From: BS750m-G62 sp964577175
Lineage (GTDB): Bacteria; Planctomycetota; Phycisphaerae; FEN-1346
Direction of reading: 5' to 3'
NCBI GenBank assembly: GCA_964577175.1
Contig: CAZNYC010000001.1
Location: forward strand, 41,494-105,493
DNA length: 64,000 bases
The position numbers and the translations under genes were made by a program. This document shows, piece after piece, positions 16,099 to 24,870 of this stretch. Under the pieces are notes generated by a model. That model was given only the letters and a program-made list of their open reading frames with translations, did not search any database and was not told the origin of the DNA. Numbering within the stretch: position 1 is the stretch's first letter; the number at the start of each line of letters is the position of its first letter.

Positions 16099-17486
16099 GA
16101 GGCGGCTCCTTCCTGGGCGTCCGCCTTGGCAGCGGCCGCCGCAGCCGCCTCCGCCGCCTCCTTCCGTTCCTCCGCCAGATCCTGCTGGGCCTCCAGGAAC
16201 TGGGCGCGGAGTTCAATCTTCGACGGGCACACGTACGAACACAGCCCGCACCCGACGCACAGGTCCACGCCTAGCCGCTCGGCATTGTCGAGCGAGCCCT
16301 GGTAAAGATACTTGTGGATCATGTGCGGCATGATGCCCGCCGGGCACACCTTCTCGCACAGGCCGCAGGCGATGCACGCCCGCCGCTCACCGCGGAGGGC
16401 CGTCGGCATCCGTTCCGGAAACGCCCGGCGAAGCCGCGACAGGAACGTGCGGCTGTAGGACTGGCGGGACACGCCAGGACGGATCCATCCGAACAGTTGC
16501 GGCCCCGGCATCGGCGACAGGGCGGTCAGCCCCGGGCACCCGAGGGGCAGCCCCCGGACGCCGTCGCCTGCCATCGCGCCGGTCATGGCGCCGCCCAGGA
16601 TCAGCCGCGCGCCCTCCTCGACTTCCGTCGACCGGATCGGCTCCAGGGGATAGCCCGCCGGCAGCCGCAGGTGCCGCGGGCGCTTCGCCGCCGGGCCGCC
16701 CACCGTCGTCAGGACGTCCAGCGTCGGCCGGGAATGCGTCAGGGCCCGGTCGACCGCCAGGACGCCCTCCGTCCGCAGGGCCCACACCGGTGGCCCGCCG
16801 GCCTCCAGGTCCAGCCCCCGGGCAATCAGGGCGAAAACGTCCATCGGGTACCGCAATGGAATCGTCACGATCTGAAGAAACGCGTGGCCGCGGAGTTGCT
16901 CGTGCACCTCCTCGGCCAGGGCCGACTCCACGTCCGGCATGACGAGGTAGATCGGCTGATACTCGAGCAGCCCCTGGATCCGCTCCAATCCCCGGCTGAA
17001 CGCCTCCAGGCCGGACCGCAGCATCGCCTCGCCGCGGACGCCGAACGGCTCCAGCCGCACCGTCGAGACGATGACCGCGCTCGGTTCCGCCGCCGGGTCC
17101 GGCACGGCCCCCGTGTGGGCGTCCTCGAAGAAGCACCACGCCCCAAGGTTCACGAGGCTTTGACGCGGGTCCGGCGCGGGCGGCCCTTCCTCACCCTGCT
17201 CCCCCGGGGGTACCACGTCCTCCAGGACGACGTGGCCTTGGCGGGCCTCCAGCCGGACGGTCCCGCTGCGCGGGGCGAGGAGCGGCACCTCGAAGTGCAC
17301 CGGGTCGCGTGCGAGCACCTCCCCGGCCCGTACGGACTGCCCGTCGCCGATGGCCGGCTCCGTAAACGCCAGCCGCCCGCTCTCGACGGGCAGAAAGAGG
17401 GCGTCCGGCTCGGGAAGCGTCTCGGTCGTCGCCGCCGGCCGGCCCGCCAGCGGCACGTTGTATCCACCATGACGTTTCAGATGCAT
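16095..17486 (-). CDS. nqrA: NqrA-type subunit with RnfC-like SLBB and two 4Fe-4S motifs
   Basis: 463-aa soluble subunit, first gene of the nqr operon. The N-terminus (LKRHGGYNVPLAGRP) matches the NqrA opening pattern, followed by a lipoyl/barrel-like hybrid domain. A SLBB-like stretch (GYPLEPIRSTEVEEGARLILGG is its region) precedes two 4Fe-4S motifs at residues 371-382 (CIACGLCEKVCP) and 410-421 (CVGCGLCSYVCP, then SKIEL), which are features of RnfC, not of classical Vibrio NqrA. A coiled, Ala/Glu-rich tail ends the protein. It could accept electrons from or pass them to ferredoxin, which is inference. Other operon members are clearly Nqr. Confidence 0.85.
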   Translation of the reverse strand: MHLKRHGGYNVPLAGRPAATTETLPEPDALFLPVESGRLAFTEPAIGDGQSVRAGEVLARDPVHFEVPLLAPRSGTVRLEARQGHVVLEDVVPPGEQGEEGPPAPDPRQSLVNLGAWCFFEDAHTGAVPDPAAEPSAVIVSTVRLEPFGVRGEAMLRSGLEAFSRGLERIQGLLEYQPIYLVMPDVESALAEEVHEQLRGHAFLQIVTIPLRYPMDVFALIARGLDLEAGGPPVWALRTEGVLAVDRALTHSRPTLDVLTTVGGPAAKRPRHLRLPAGYPLEPIRSTEVEEGARLILGGAMTGAMAGDGVRGLPLGCPGLTALSPMPGPQLFGWIRPGVSRQSYSRTFLSRLRRAFPERMPTALRGERRACIACGLCEKVCPAGIMPHMIHKYLYQGSLDNAERLGVDLCVGCGLCSYVCPSKIELRAQFLEAQQDLAEERKEAAEAAAAAAAKADAQEGAAS

Positions 17487-17536
17487 CGAAGGCCTTCGTT
17501 TTTGCGTCGCCGCCGACCCGCCCGCGATTCGGCAGG

Positions 17537-17542
17537 ATTATA
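17537..17542 (-). promoter_or_regulatory. Candidate -10 element of the nqr operon
   Basis: A perfect TATAAT on the minus strand about 50 bases before the nqrA start, in an A+T-richer pocket. No convincing -35 lies 16-18 bases upstream, so only the -10 is claimed. Confidence 0.35.
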
Positions 17543-17772
17543 ACAGAAAGAACCGGCCGATGGGACTGCTATGCTATAAAATGTCCCGCCCCCCTCGGCC
17601 GGCTGAGGGGCGGTTTGCGGTCGACGATTCCCCGGCCGCGCGATGCGCGCACCGGGGGCGGTGCGAGAGGGCTCGGAGCCAAAGGAGTCTTTGCTGCTCT
17701 CACGGTGCGCGATAGAATCGTCAGAAAGGCCGGCTGCGATTGTCGGCTGGAAACCAGCCGGGAAACGCAGGG

Positions 17773-17903
17773 TTAAGACGACATCGCTACGTCGGCCATG
17801 GGCGGGGCGGGTCTCCGCACCCACCGCGCTCAAAACGGCCTTTCCAAGGCTGCGCGGCGGGTACTCCAGACCCGCCGCGCACGAGGCCGCGTGGTCGTGT
17901 TAA
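17773..17903. repeat. About 130-bp TIR element, copy A
   Basis: Ends TTAAGACGACATCGC and (inverted) TTAACACGACCACGC. Inside are two arms, GGGCGGGGCGGGTCTCCGCA... and GCGCGGCGGGTACTCC..., matching the GCGCGGYGGGT/ACCCRCCGCGC hairpin pair seen in the other copies. It fills much of the 440-base gap between the divergent nqr operon and the 1235-aa gene; the rest (17543-17772) shows no gene or recognised signal beyond G+C-rich spacer. Confidence 0.75.
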
Positions 17904-17927
17904 AGGGTGCGAGCCGGGAGGCGAACC

Positions 17928-20900
17928 GTGAACGCGTACACTCGGATCGTTCTTTGCGCCGTCACACTCGTCGGCGTGCTTCTTGCCGGCGTGACGGCTG
18001 CGGCCGCCGACGACGGCCCCTGGTGGCGATCCCACCTCGACGCCCCCATCCTCTTTGCCAAGCGCCATTCGTACGTCGGGATTCACATTTACGATACGTA
18101 CTACAAGTGGAAGCCGGGCGGTGGCCTGTACGTGCTCGAGAACCCGGCCGACCCGCCGGCCGAGCACCGTGTCCGGCCCGTCATCGACCCGACCACCTCC
18201 GAGACCCTCGGCGAGGGCATTTACAGCGATCCCGAACTCTCCTGGGACGCCCGGCGCGTGCTTTTCTGCTTCAAGGGCGAACCGACGGGCTCCACCAGCA
18301 TCTACGAGATCGGCGTGGACGGTACGGGCCTTCGCCGCCTCACGAATCCCGCGCCCCACTGTGCCGACTACAAGGGCCGCGGCGGCGGCGTCCACGACGT
18401 GGCCCCGGCGTACCTGCCCGACGGTCGCATCGTCTTTCTCTCCTCGCGTCCCAGCGGCCTCGTGCCGTGCAACAACACGGGCGTGGCGATTCTGCACGTC
18501 ATGAACGCCGACGGGGCCGACATCCACCCCATTTCGGTGAACAACGTCAACGAGTTCGATCCCGTGCCGCTGCCCGACGGCCGCATCCTCTTCGGCCGAT
18601 GGGAGTACATCGACAAGACCGCCCTGACGATTCAGAGCCTGTGGACGGTCTTCCCCGATGGCACGAACGAGACGGCCCTGTTCGCGAACAACATGGTCTT
18701 TCCCGAGGCGCTGCTCGACGGCCGGCCCGTGCCGGGATCGATGCACCTGGTGGCGGCAACGCTGGCGCCGCACAACTCCCCGCCGCGAGGGAGTGTGGGC
18801 ATCGTGAATCCGCTTCTCGGCAAAAACGCCCCCGGCGCGATTACCAACTTCGAGCACCCCGACAAGCCCACCCACGACCACGGCAACTCGTGCGAGCCCT
18901 GGCCGCTCGCCGAGGACGTTATCCTTTTCAGCGGCCGGCCGACGGGCGCTGCGTTCAACGCCATCGAGATCGCCCGCCGCGACGGTCGCCGCCGCCTCGT
19001 CCACGCCGAACCGGACATCTGCTGCCACTCGCCCATACCCGTGCGGGCGCGGCCCTGCCCGCCGGCCATCCCCGACGCGACGGACCGCACGAAGCGGACC
19101 GGCCGCTTCTACGTCCAGGACATCCACGAGGGCCTCGACGGCGTCGCCCCCGGCGAGGTCACGCACCTGCGGATCATCGAAGAGACGTCCCGCACGAGCC
19201 CCAGCCCCGGCGGCGCGATGAACCAGACGTTCCTCGTGTCCGGCGTGCTGGCCTGGAGCGCGAAGAACATCCTCGGTGTCGTCGACGTGGCCGAGGACGG
19301 GTCCGCCTACTTCGAGGCCCCCGCCGGCCGGGCCCTGTACCTGCAGGCCCTGGACGCCGACCGACGCCTGGTGCGCAGCATGCGGACGTTTATCCAGGCT
19401 GCCCCGGGCGTCACGCGTTCCTGCATCGGCTGCCACGAGCACAAGTACTCGAGCCCCGCGAACCTCGGCGACCGCCGGGCTTTCCGCCGTCCGCCCGAGA
19501 AGCCCCGCCCCGAATCCTGGGGCAGCGGCTTCATCGACTACCCGAGCATGATTCAGCCCGTCTTCGACCGGCACTGCCTCGGGTGCCATGGCGGCGAGAA
19601 GGGCCTGGCGGCGCGGCTCGACCTCTCCGGGGGATGGACCCGGTACTTCACCATCAGTTACGAGAACCTCGCGGGGCGCCGTCGGAGCCAGGTGTGGGCC
19701 GACCTTATCGCCGCCATCGATTGCATGAACGGGACGAGCCGGTACTCGGCCCGGATATTCGATCCGCGAGGGCACGGCTCAGGTGCGGCTCCGCTGGCGG
19801 ACGTGCTCGTCGGCGGGCACGAGGAACGCATTCCCCGCCTCACTCGCCGCGAGCGCGATCTCGTCCTCGCCTGGATCGACACCAATGGCCTGTACCATGG
19901 CACGTGGGACTACTCCGAGCACGGGCCGAGCCTCAAGGCCTGGAACGGCATCAAGGCGGCGGTCCTTGCCGAGATGCGCGACGCCGGCTGTATGCGGTGC
20001 CACGGCAAGAACGGGAAGCCCGCGCGGTTCGAGAACGACTGGATCAACCTCAGGCGGCCCCCGTTCAGCCGGGTGCTTCGGGCGCCGCTCGCGAAGGAGG
20101 CCGACGGCGGCTACGGCCTGGCCCTCTGCCGCCGGCGCGACGTCGATCCGAACGGATGGCGCAGCCGCATCATGGTCCTCGGCGGATACCAACATGCCGT
20201 CAAGCCGGTGGAGCAGTTCGAGAGGCGCCCCGCGCCGGAGCCCGAGCCGGATGCCGGACCCGCGGTCACGTTCCAATCCACGAACGACCCGCACTACCGG
20301 TCGCTGCTGGCGGCGATTCGCCGCGGACGCCGGCAGGCCCTCGCCGCCCCGCGCGTCGACATGCCGGGCGCCGAGGCCGTCGCCGGCTCTCATCGGCAGC
20401 GGTATCCGCAGCCCCTGCCCGATCCCCTGCCCCCTCTCGAGGCGCGGACCGACGACAATGCCGTCGTCCACCTGGCGTGGGAGCGTTCCGCCCGAACGAT
20501 CGGTCTCTCGGCCGAGGTCCACCGCGGCCTGGGACCGGATTTCACGCCCACCGACGAGACCCGCCTCGCCGCGACCGGCCTCTTCCATTACGCGGACGCG
20601 TCGGCGTCGCCCGGTCCCCAGCATTACGCCGTGGTGCTCGTCTCGGCCGAGGCGAGGAGTCGCCCGATGCGGGCCCGCGTGGAGGTACCGTCGCCGGCGC
20701 CGCCCCGCGCCCCCACGGACCTGACCGCCGAGTCCGAACCCGGCCGGGTGGTCCTCCGCTGGCACGGCGCCTCGGACCCGCACGTGGGGTATACGGTCCA
20801 CCGCGCCCCCGCGGGGTCCGACGCATTCGAACGGCTGACACCCGAACCGACGGCGGCGTGGGAGTTCGCAGACGTGTCGGCACGGTCCGACGCGACCGCC

Positions 20901-21635
20901 CGCTACACCGTGCGGGCCGTCAGCCGGCGGGGCGCTGTGAGTGCACCGGCAACGGCCGTCGAAGCCAAGGCCCTGCCGGAGATCCGCCAGCCCGTCTTCG
21001 TGGCCGACTTCGCCGCCGGACCCGACGCTTCCGACCTTGCGGGCAAGACCGTCCCCGCTCGCCTGCAAGGCAAGGCCCGCGTCACGGAGGGGACGCTGGA
21101 TCTGCGCCAGGGCGGTCACGTCACGTATCCCCATCGCGACGCCTTCGACCTCGCGAAGCGGTTCTCCGTAGAATGCCGGGTCCGCTTCGAGAAGGCAGGC
21201 ACGATGCCCGTGGTCGTCAGTTGCGGCCAGTGGAACCAGGCAGGCTGGTTCCTCCAACGCTTCGGCGGCGGGTGGCGGTGGCACGTGGGCGGCATCGACT
21301 GCGACGGCGGCCAGCCCGTCCTCGGCCGTTGGACCCACCTCGTCGGCACCTACGACGGGACGACCGCCCGCCTGTACCAGGACGGCCGCCTTGTGGCGAA
21401 GCGCGACGGCATTGCCGTTACCACGCCCTGGAAAGGGCCCCTGCACGTCGGCCAGTACAGCGGTGGGCCGGCGGACTCCTACCAGGTGACGGGGCAGGTG
21501 AAGGACGTGCGGATCTACAGCCGGGCCCTCGCACCCGCCGAGGTGGGCCGGACAGGGAACGTTACCCGCCGGCCCTTGGTCCCGGCGGCCGGTGCCGGGC
21601 CGGTGTTTTCAGCGCCGAGGCCCCATCCGGGATAA
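17928..21635 (+). CDS. Large secreted PD40-propeller / heme-motif / FN3 / LamG protein
   Basis: 1235 aa. Residues 1-28 are a Sec signal (GTG start at 17928, GGGAGG 7 bases upstream). Residues about 45-480 form a TolB/PD40-type propeller of the kind annotated in planctomycetes as hydrazine-synthase-alpha-like (YSDPELSWDARRVLF, PAYLPDGRIVFLSSR, NEFDPVPLPDGRILF). Three CxxCH heme-c motifs follow: CIGCH near 499, CLGCH near 549 and CMRCH near 687. A fibronectin type III-like domain starts near 928 and a LamG/concanavalin-like domain spans about 1024-1225. Probably an extracytoplasmic redox or carbohydrate-associated protein; no experimental role is known to me. Confidence 0.8.
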   Translation: MNAYTRIVLCAVTLVGVLLAGVTAAAADDGPWWRSHLDAPILFAKRHSYVGIHIYDTYYKWKPGGGLYVLENPADPPAEHRVRPVIDPTTSETLGEGIYSDPELSWDARRVLFCFKGEPTGSTSIYEIGVDGTGLRRLTNPAPHCADYKGRGGGVHDVAPAYLPDGRIVFLSSRPSGLVPCNNTGVAILHVMNADGADIHPISVNNVNEFDPVPLPDGRILFGRWEYIDKTALTIQSLWTVFPDGTNETALFANNMVFPEALLDGRPVPGSMHLVAATLAPHNSPPRGSVGIVNPLLGKNAPGAITNFEHPDKPTHDHGNSCEPWPLAEDVILFSGRPTGAAFNAIEIARRDGRRRLVHAEPDICCHSPIPVRARPCPPAIPDATDRTKRTGRFYVQDIHEGLDGVAPGEVTHLRIIEETSRTSPSPGGAMNQTFLVSGVLAWSAKNILGVVDVAEDGSAYFEAPAGRALYLQALDADRRLVRSMRTFIQAAPGVTRSCIGCHEHKYSSPANLGDRRAFRRPPEKPRPESWGSGFIDYPSMIQPVFDRHCLGCHGGEKGLAARLDLSGGWTRYFTISYENLAGRRRSQVWADLIAAIDCMNGTSRYSARIFDPRGHGSGAAPLADVLVGGHEERIPRLTRRERDLVLAWIDTNGLYHGTWDYSEHGPSLKAWNGIKAAVLAEMRDAGCMRCHGKNGKPARFENDWINLRRPPFSRVLRAPLAKEADGGYGLALCRRRDVDPNGWRSRIMVLGGYQHAVKPVEQFERRPAPEPEPDAGPAVTFQSTNDPHYRSLLAAIRRGRRQALAAPRVDMPGAEAVAGSHRQRYPQPLPDPLPPLEARTDDNAVVHLAWERSARTIGLSAEVHRGLGPDFTPTDETRLAATGLFHYADASASPGPQHYAVVLVSAEARSRPMRARVEVPSPAPPRAPTDLTAESEPGRVVLRWHGASDPHVGYTVHRAPAGSDAFERLTPEPTAAWEFADVSARSDATARYTVRAVSRRGAVSAPATAVEAKALPEIRQPVFVADFAAGPDASDLAGKTVPARLQGKARVTEGTLDLRQGGHVTYPHRDAFDLAKRFSVECRVRFEKAGTMPVVVSCGQWNQAGWFLQRFGGGWRWHVGGIDCDGGQPVLGRWTHLVGTYDGTTARLYQDGRLVAKRDGIAVTTPWKGPLHVGQYSGGPADSYQVTGQVKDVRIYSRALAPAEVGRTGNVTRRPLVPAAGAGPVFSAPRPHPG

Positions 21636-22005
21636 TCGGCATGCAAGCGGCACGGTGTTCGTGCCGGGCCTCGAGACAAGGACAGCGTGCAATGCCCCGT
21701 CCGAGAAAACGGGCTCTCCTCCCAAAACGGTGGGAGGGCGTGGCGCTTTCTCCTGCGCGGGCCCCAATCCAGGCAAGAGGTTAGCCCTGCAACGCTAACT
21801 CGTGCGCGGCGGGTCGGCGCCTGTCCCGAGCGGAGCCGAGGAACTCCCGCCGCGCAGCCCTGGAAAGGGCGTTTCGAGCGCGGTGGGTGTGGAGACCCAC
21901 CGCGCAAAGGGCCGACGTAGCGTTGTCGTGTCAGGAGGAGCGGCGAAGTTTACCCAACGCAGGCGGAATCTCAGAATGACCAGCGCCAGCGAGGAAGCGC
22001 ACCCC
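21636..22005. other. Repeat-filled intergenic region
   Basis: No gene. 21711-21765 is a near-copy of 10099-10152. 21781-21933 is TIR element copy B. 21966-21981 (GAATCTCAGAATGACC) is the end of another dispersed repeat, which is why an ATG inside it is not used as the start of the next gene. Confidence 0.65.
21781..21933. repeat. TIR element, copy B (about 153 bp, with an internal insert)
   Basis: Left end TTAGCCCTGCAACGCTAAC and right end GTAGCGTTGTCGTGTCA are inverted relative to one another. One arm is interrupted by about 30 bases containing CCGAGCGGAGCCGAGGAA; the other is the intact hairpin GCGCGGTGGGT...ACCCACCGCGC. Arm order is reversed compared with copy C, so this copy lies in the opposite orientation. 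Confidence 0.75.
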
Positions 22006-23133
22006 ATGCAAGACGCCGACCCGTCGGAGAAATCCAACCGAAGCGCCTCGGACGCCGACCGGACGGGGCGCGGCGCGACCATCGTCCCCGTCCTGATGGC
22101 GGGCGGGTTCGGCACACGCCTCTGGCCACTCAGCACGCCGGACCGGCCAAAGCAGTTCCTCACGGAATTCGAGGGCCGGTCGCTCTTCCAGCAGACCCTG
22201 GCGCGGGCGGTGCGGCTGGCCCCGGCCGAGCGCGTCCTCGTCATGACGAGCGCATCGCTCGCGCCGCAGGCGCGCAAGCAGGCGTCCGATGTGCCGGCGG
22301 AGAACGTCATCCTCGAACCCCTGCGGCGCGACACCGGCCCGGCCGTCATCCTTGCGGCGCTCGTCGTCGGCCGGCGATGGCCGGACGCCGTCATGGCCGT
22401 CTTCCCCTCCGATCACTTCATCGGCGACGAGGCGGCGTTCGTCGAGACGCTGGCCTCGACGGCGGCGCGGGCCATGGAGGGGGGGCTCGGGACGGTCGGC
22501 ATCGCGCCCACCTCGCCCGCCACGGGGTACGGCTACCTCCGCCTGAGCCGGGGCGCCGAGCCGCTCGTAGCGCAACCCGTCGAGGCGTTCGTCGAAAAAC
22601 CGGACCGCGAGCGGGCCGAGGCGTACGTGGCCGACGGCCGGCACCTGTGGAACAGCGGCATCTTCATCTGGCGGCCGGCGGCCCTGCTCGAGGCCGCCCG
22701 GCAGCACCTGCCCGGTACCGTGGCGGCTCTCGAAGGCGTCGCGGACCATGTGGAGCGCGAGACGTTCGCGGCCGAGGCCCGCGCGGCGTTCGAGCGCATC
22801 GAGGCCGACTCCATCGATTACGCCGTCATGGAGAAGGCCGAAGACGTGTGGTGCGTGCCGGCCGCGTTCGACTGGGATGACGTGGGCGGCTGGGAGGCCG
22901 CCGCCCGGCTCCTGCCCGCCGACGACGCCGGCAACCGGGTGCAGGGCCGGGTGGTCCTCGACGGGGCCGACGGGTGCATCGTCCTCGGCGAAGGGGGCCG
23001 GCCCGTGGCGGTGGCGGGGATGCAGGACTGCATCATCGTCCAGGGGCCGGCGGGGACGCTGGTGTGCCCGAAGTCGGCGGCGGACCGCATCAAGCCGCTC
23101 GTGCAGCGGATCCTGGACGGGGAACAACCGTAG
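22006..23133 (+). CDS. manC: Mannose-1-phosphate guanylyltransferase
   Basis: 375-aa nucleotidyltransferase making GDP-mannose from GTP and mannose-1-phosphate for capsule, LPS or glycoprotein sugars. Signature MAGGFGTRLWPLSTPDRPKQ (pyrophosphorylase loop) at about residues 30-50, FPSDHFI for the metal/sugar site, and FVEKPD. About 375 residues means the isomerase domain of bifunctional ManC/AlgA is absent. ATG at 22006 is preferred: GAGGAA sits 10 bases upstream; the in-frame ATG at 21976 falls within a dispersed repeat. The gene stands alone, closed by a perfect hairpin 26 bases downstream. Confidence 0.92.
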   Translation: MQDADPSEKSNRSASDADRTGRGATIVPVLMAGGFGTRLWPLSTPDRPKQFLTEFEGRSLFQQTLARAVRLAPAERVLVMTSASLAPQARKQASDVPAENVILEPLRRDTGPAVILAALVVGRRWPDAVMAVFPSDHFIGDEAAFVETLASTAARAMEGGLGTVGIAPTSPATGYGYLRLSRGAEPLVAQPVEAFVEKPDRERAEAYVADGRHLWNSGIFIWRPAALLEAARQHLPGTVAALEGVADHVERETFAAEARAAFERIEADSIDYAVMEKAEDVWCVPAAFDWDDVGGWEAAARLLPADDAGNRVQGRVVLDGADGCIVLGEGGRPVAVAGMQDCIIVQGPAGTLVCPKSAADRIKPLVQRILDGEQP

Positions 23134-23476
23134 CCTGCGGGTGCCGCGCATACGAAAGGCGCGGCGGGTCTCCGTACCCGCCGCGCCTCATTCTTCTGCC
23201 ACGCTGCCGTCCTGCGCCTATGCCTCGGGGGCCGGTTCGGGTGCCGGCGCCGCCGCGGCCTCCACCTTCGGAGGGCGCGGTTCAGGCGAAGCGTACCGAT
23301 AAACATTACGAAGGAAAGAATATCCGACAGGATGGGGTAAGCGATGACGGCACTCGTCGGCGCGCTCTTCCAGACGCCGAGTCCGCCCTCGCCATGGCAG
23401 CATAGGCCCAAGACAATCGGTCAAGAAGGTCTCTTGCCTTCGCTCGACCCGGCGCACCGAACGGCGTGAGGGGCCG
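23134..23476. other. Intergenic region between convergent genes
   Basis: Starts with the perfect hairpin at 23159-23187. The rest has no well-supported gene. On the minus strand at about 23300-23400 one frame reads like a membrane segment (AVIAYPILSDILSFVMFIG) and a different frame continues as an Ala/Pro/Glu-rich tail to 23218, so a small frameshifted companion of the MFS gene is possible but not claimed. Confidence 0.4.
23159..23187. terminator. Perfect REP-like hairpin between convergent genes
   Basis: GCGCGGCGGGT, a 6-base loop (CTCCGT) and ACCCGCCGCGC form an 11-bp perfect stem just after manC, followed by CTCATTCTTCT. It may act as a terminator, but the same sequence is a dispersed repeat throughout the window. 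Confidence 0.5.
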
Positions 23477-24766
23477 TCAAGCCAAGGGGGGCGCCTCCTC
23501 GTGATGCGGGGCTCGGAGTGCAACCGTGAGGAGCGCGGCCAGGACCAGGAGGGCGGCCGATGTATAGTACGCGAAGTCAAAGCTCCCCTTCCACGCTTCG
23601 ACGATGCGGCCATCGTAGACCCAGCCGGCGAACTTGGCCAGCATGAAACCGCCGACACCCCACGCCGTAAACACCAGACCGTAGTTCACGCCGAAATTCA
23701 CCAGGCCGTAGAAGTCCTTTGTGATCGACGGGAAGAGCGCCAGGTTCGACCCGTAGGCGGCGCCGACGATAGCCGCCATCAGCGCCAAGGCGGCGGCGGT
23801 CCCGAGCGCCGTGTCGGGCCTGGCCTGCGACAGACTAAACACCATGATGGCCTGGAGCACGAAGAAGAGGATGAGCGTAGCCTTTCGGCCAAGTTTGTCG
23901 GAAAGGATGCCCGCGATGATCCGCCCTGCCCCGTTGCCAATCGCCAAGGCGACGACGGCGATGACGCCTGCCTCGGCCCTTCCAAGTTTCTTGGCCACCG
24001 AGATAACCATCAGACCAGCACCCGCGCCGCACGCATAGAGGAACCAGATGAGGTAGAACTGCCACGTCTTGAGCATCTCGCCCGGCGTAAAGTTCTCCTT
24101 TTTCACCGGCCCGCCGTTCGCCTTCGGGGCCGGGGGCGTGCCCGCCGGCACGTACCCCGCGGGGGGCGGCTTCAACAACTGGGCCAGCCCCACCACAATC
24201 ACCAGGAAGCCAATCCCCAGGATCATGACCATGCCCGAAAGGCCCACCTGCCCGATCAACCACATCGCCAGCGGAGCCACGTACACGCTCGCCAGGCCGA
24301 AGCCCGACACAACCAACCCGGCAATCAAGCCGGTCTTGGCAGCCGAGAACCACTTGACGGCGGGTGGCGTGGCCGAGGCATAGCCGAACCCGATACCGGC
24401 ACCCGCCAAAACGCCAAAGCCAACGATGAATCCCAGCAACGCGTACTCGACCAGGTACAGGCCACACAGCGCCGCCAGGATCATGCCGATGCCCACGAGG
24501 ATCCCGCCAAGCGTCGCCACCAGTCGAGGACTTAAACGGTCCTGCATCCGTCCGGCCGGCACCATGATCAGGCAAAACACGAGGCATGCGATGGAGTAGG
24601 GCCACGCCTTGTCGCTCTGGTCCCAGCCCCATGCCTCCGGCACACCGCCCGCGATGATGCTCCAGGAATACAGGACTCCCAGGGCCAGGTTGATGCCCAT
24701 GCCGGCAAAGGTCACACGCCAACCGTGGTTCTCGACGTGCTGCGTCACCTGCAAGTCCTCCGTCAT
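23477..24766 (-). CDS. MFS transporter, OFA (oxalate/formate antiporter-like) family
   Basis: 429-aa carrier with 12 predicted membrane helices and a central cytoplasmic loop rich in Pro/Ala (about residues 205-230). OFA-type features include NLALGVLYSWSII in helix 1, GRMQDRLSPR in the 2-3 loop, GFGYASATPPAVKWF and the second-half loop motif GILSDKLGRK. OFA proteins move small carboxylates (oxalate, formate, lactate, acetate-type anions). It lies 104 bases downstream of acs on the same strand, so transport of acetate or another monocarboxylate is a sensible but unproven guess. Confidence 0.87.
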   Translation of the reverse strand: MTEDLQVTQHVENHGWRVTFAGMGINLALGVLYSWSIIAGGVPEAWGWDQSDKAWPYSIACLVFCLIMVPAGRMQDRLSPRLVATLGGILVGIGMILAALCGLYLVEYALLGFIVGFGVLAGAGIGFGYASATPPAVKWFSAAKTGLIAGLVVSGFGLASVYVAPLAMWLIGQVGLSGMVMILGIGFLVIVVGLAQLLKPPPAGYVPAGTPPAPKANGGPVKKENFTPGEMLKTWQFYLIWFLYACGAGAGLMVISVAKKLGRAEAGVIAVVALAIGNGAGRIIAGILSDKLGRKATLILFFVLQAIMVFSLSQARPDTALGTAAALALMAAIVGAAYGSNLALFPSITKDFYGLVNFGVNYGLVFTAWGVGGFMLAKFAGWVYDGRIVEAWKGSFDFAYYTSAALLVLAALLTVALRAPHHEEAPPLA

Positions 24767-24870
24767 CCCGTGCTCCGATCCATGGCTTGTCCTTCTGAAA
24801 GAAGCGCGGCGGCCGCGCCCGACCGCCGCGCCTGTCTATCCTCTCGGCCAGCCGTGATGTTTGGCTGATG

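Noticed and set aside
17798..21784. 1328-aa out-of-frame plus-strand reading over the PD40/LamG gene
   Set aside because: Another frame of the same strand; starts within a TIR element.
23218..23411. Possible small membrane protein next to the OFA carrier
   Set aside because: The membrane-like part and the tail are in different frames and no start site is convincing.
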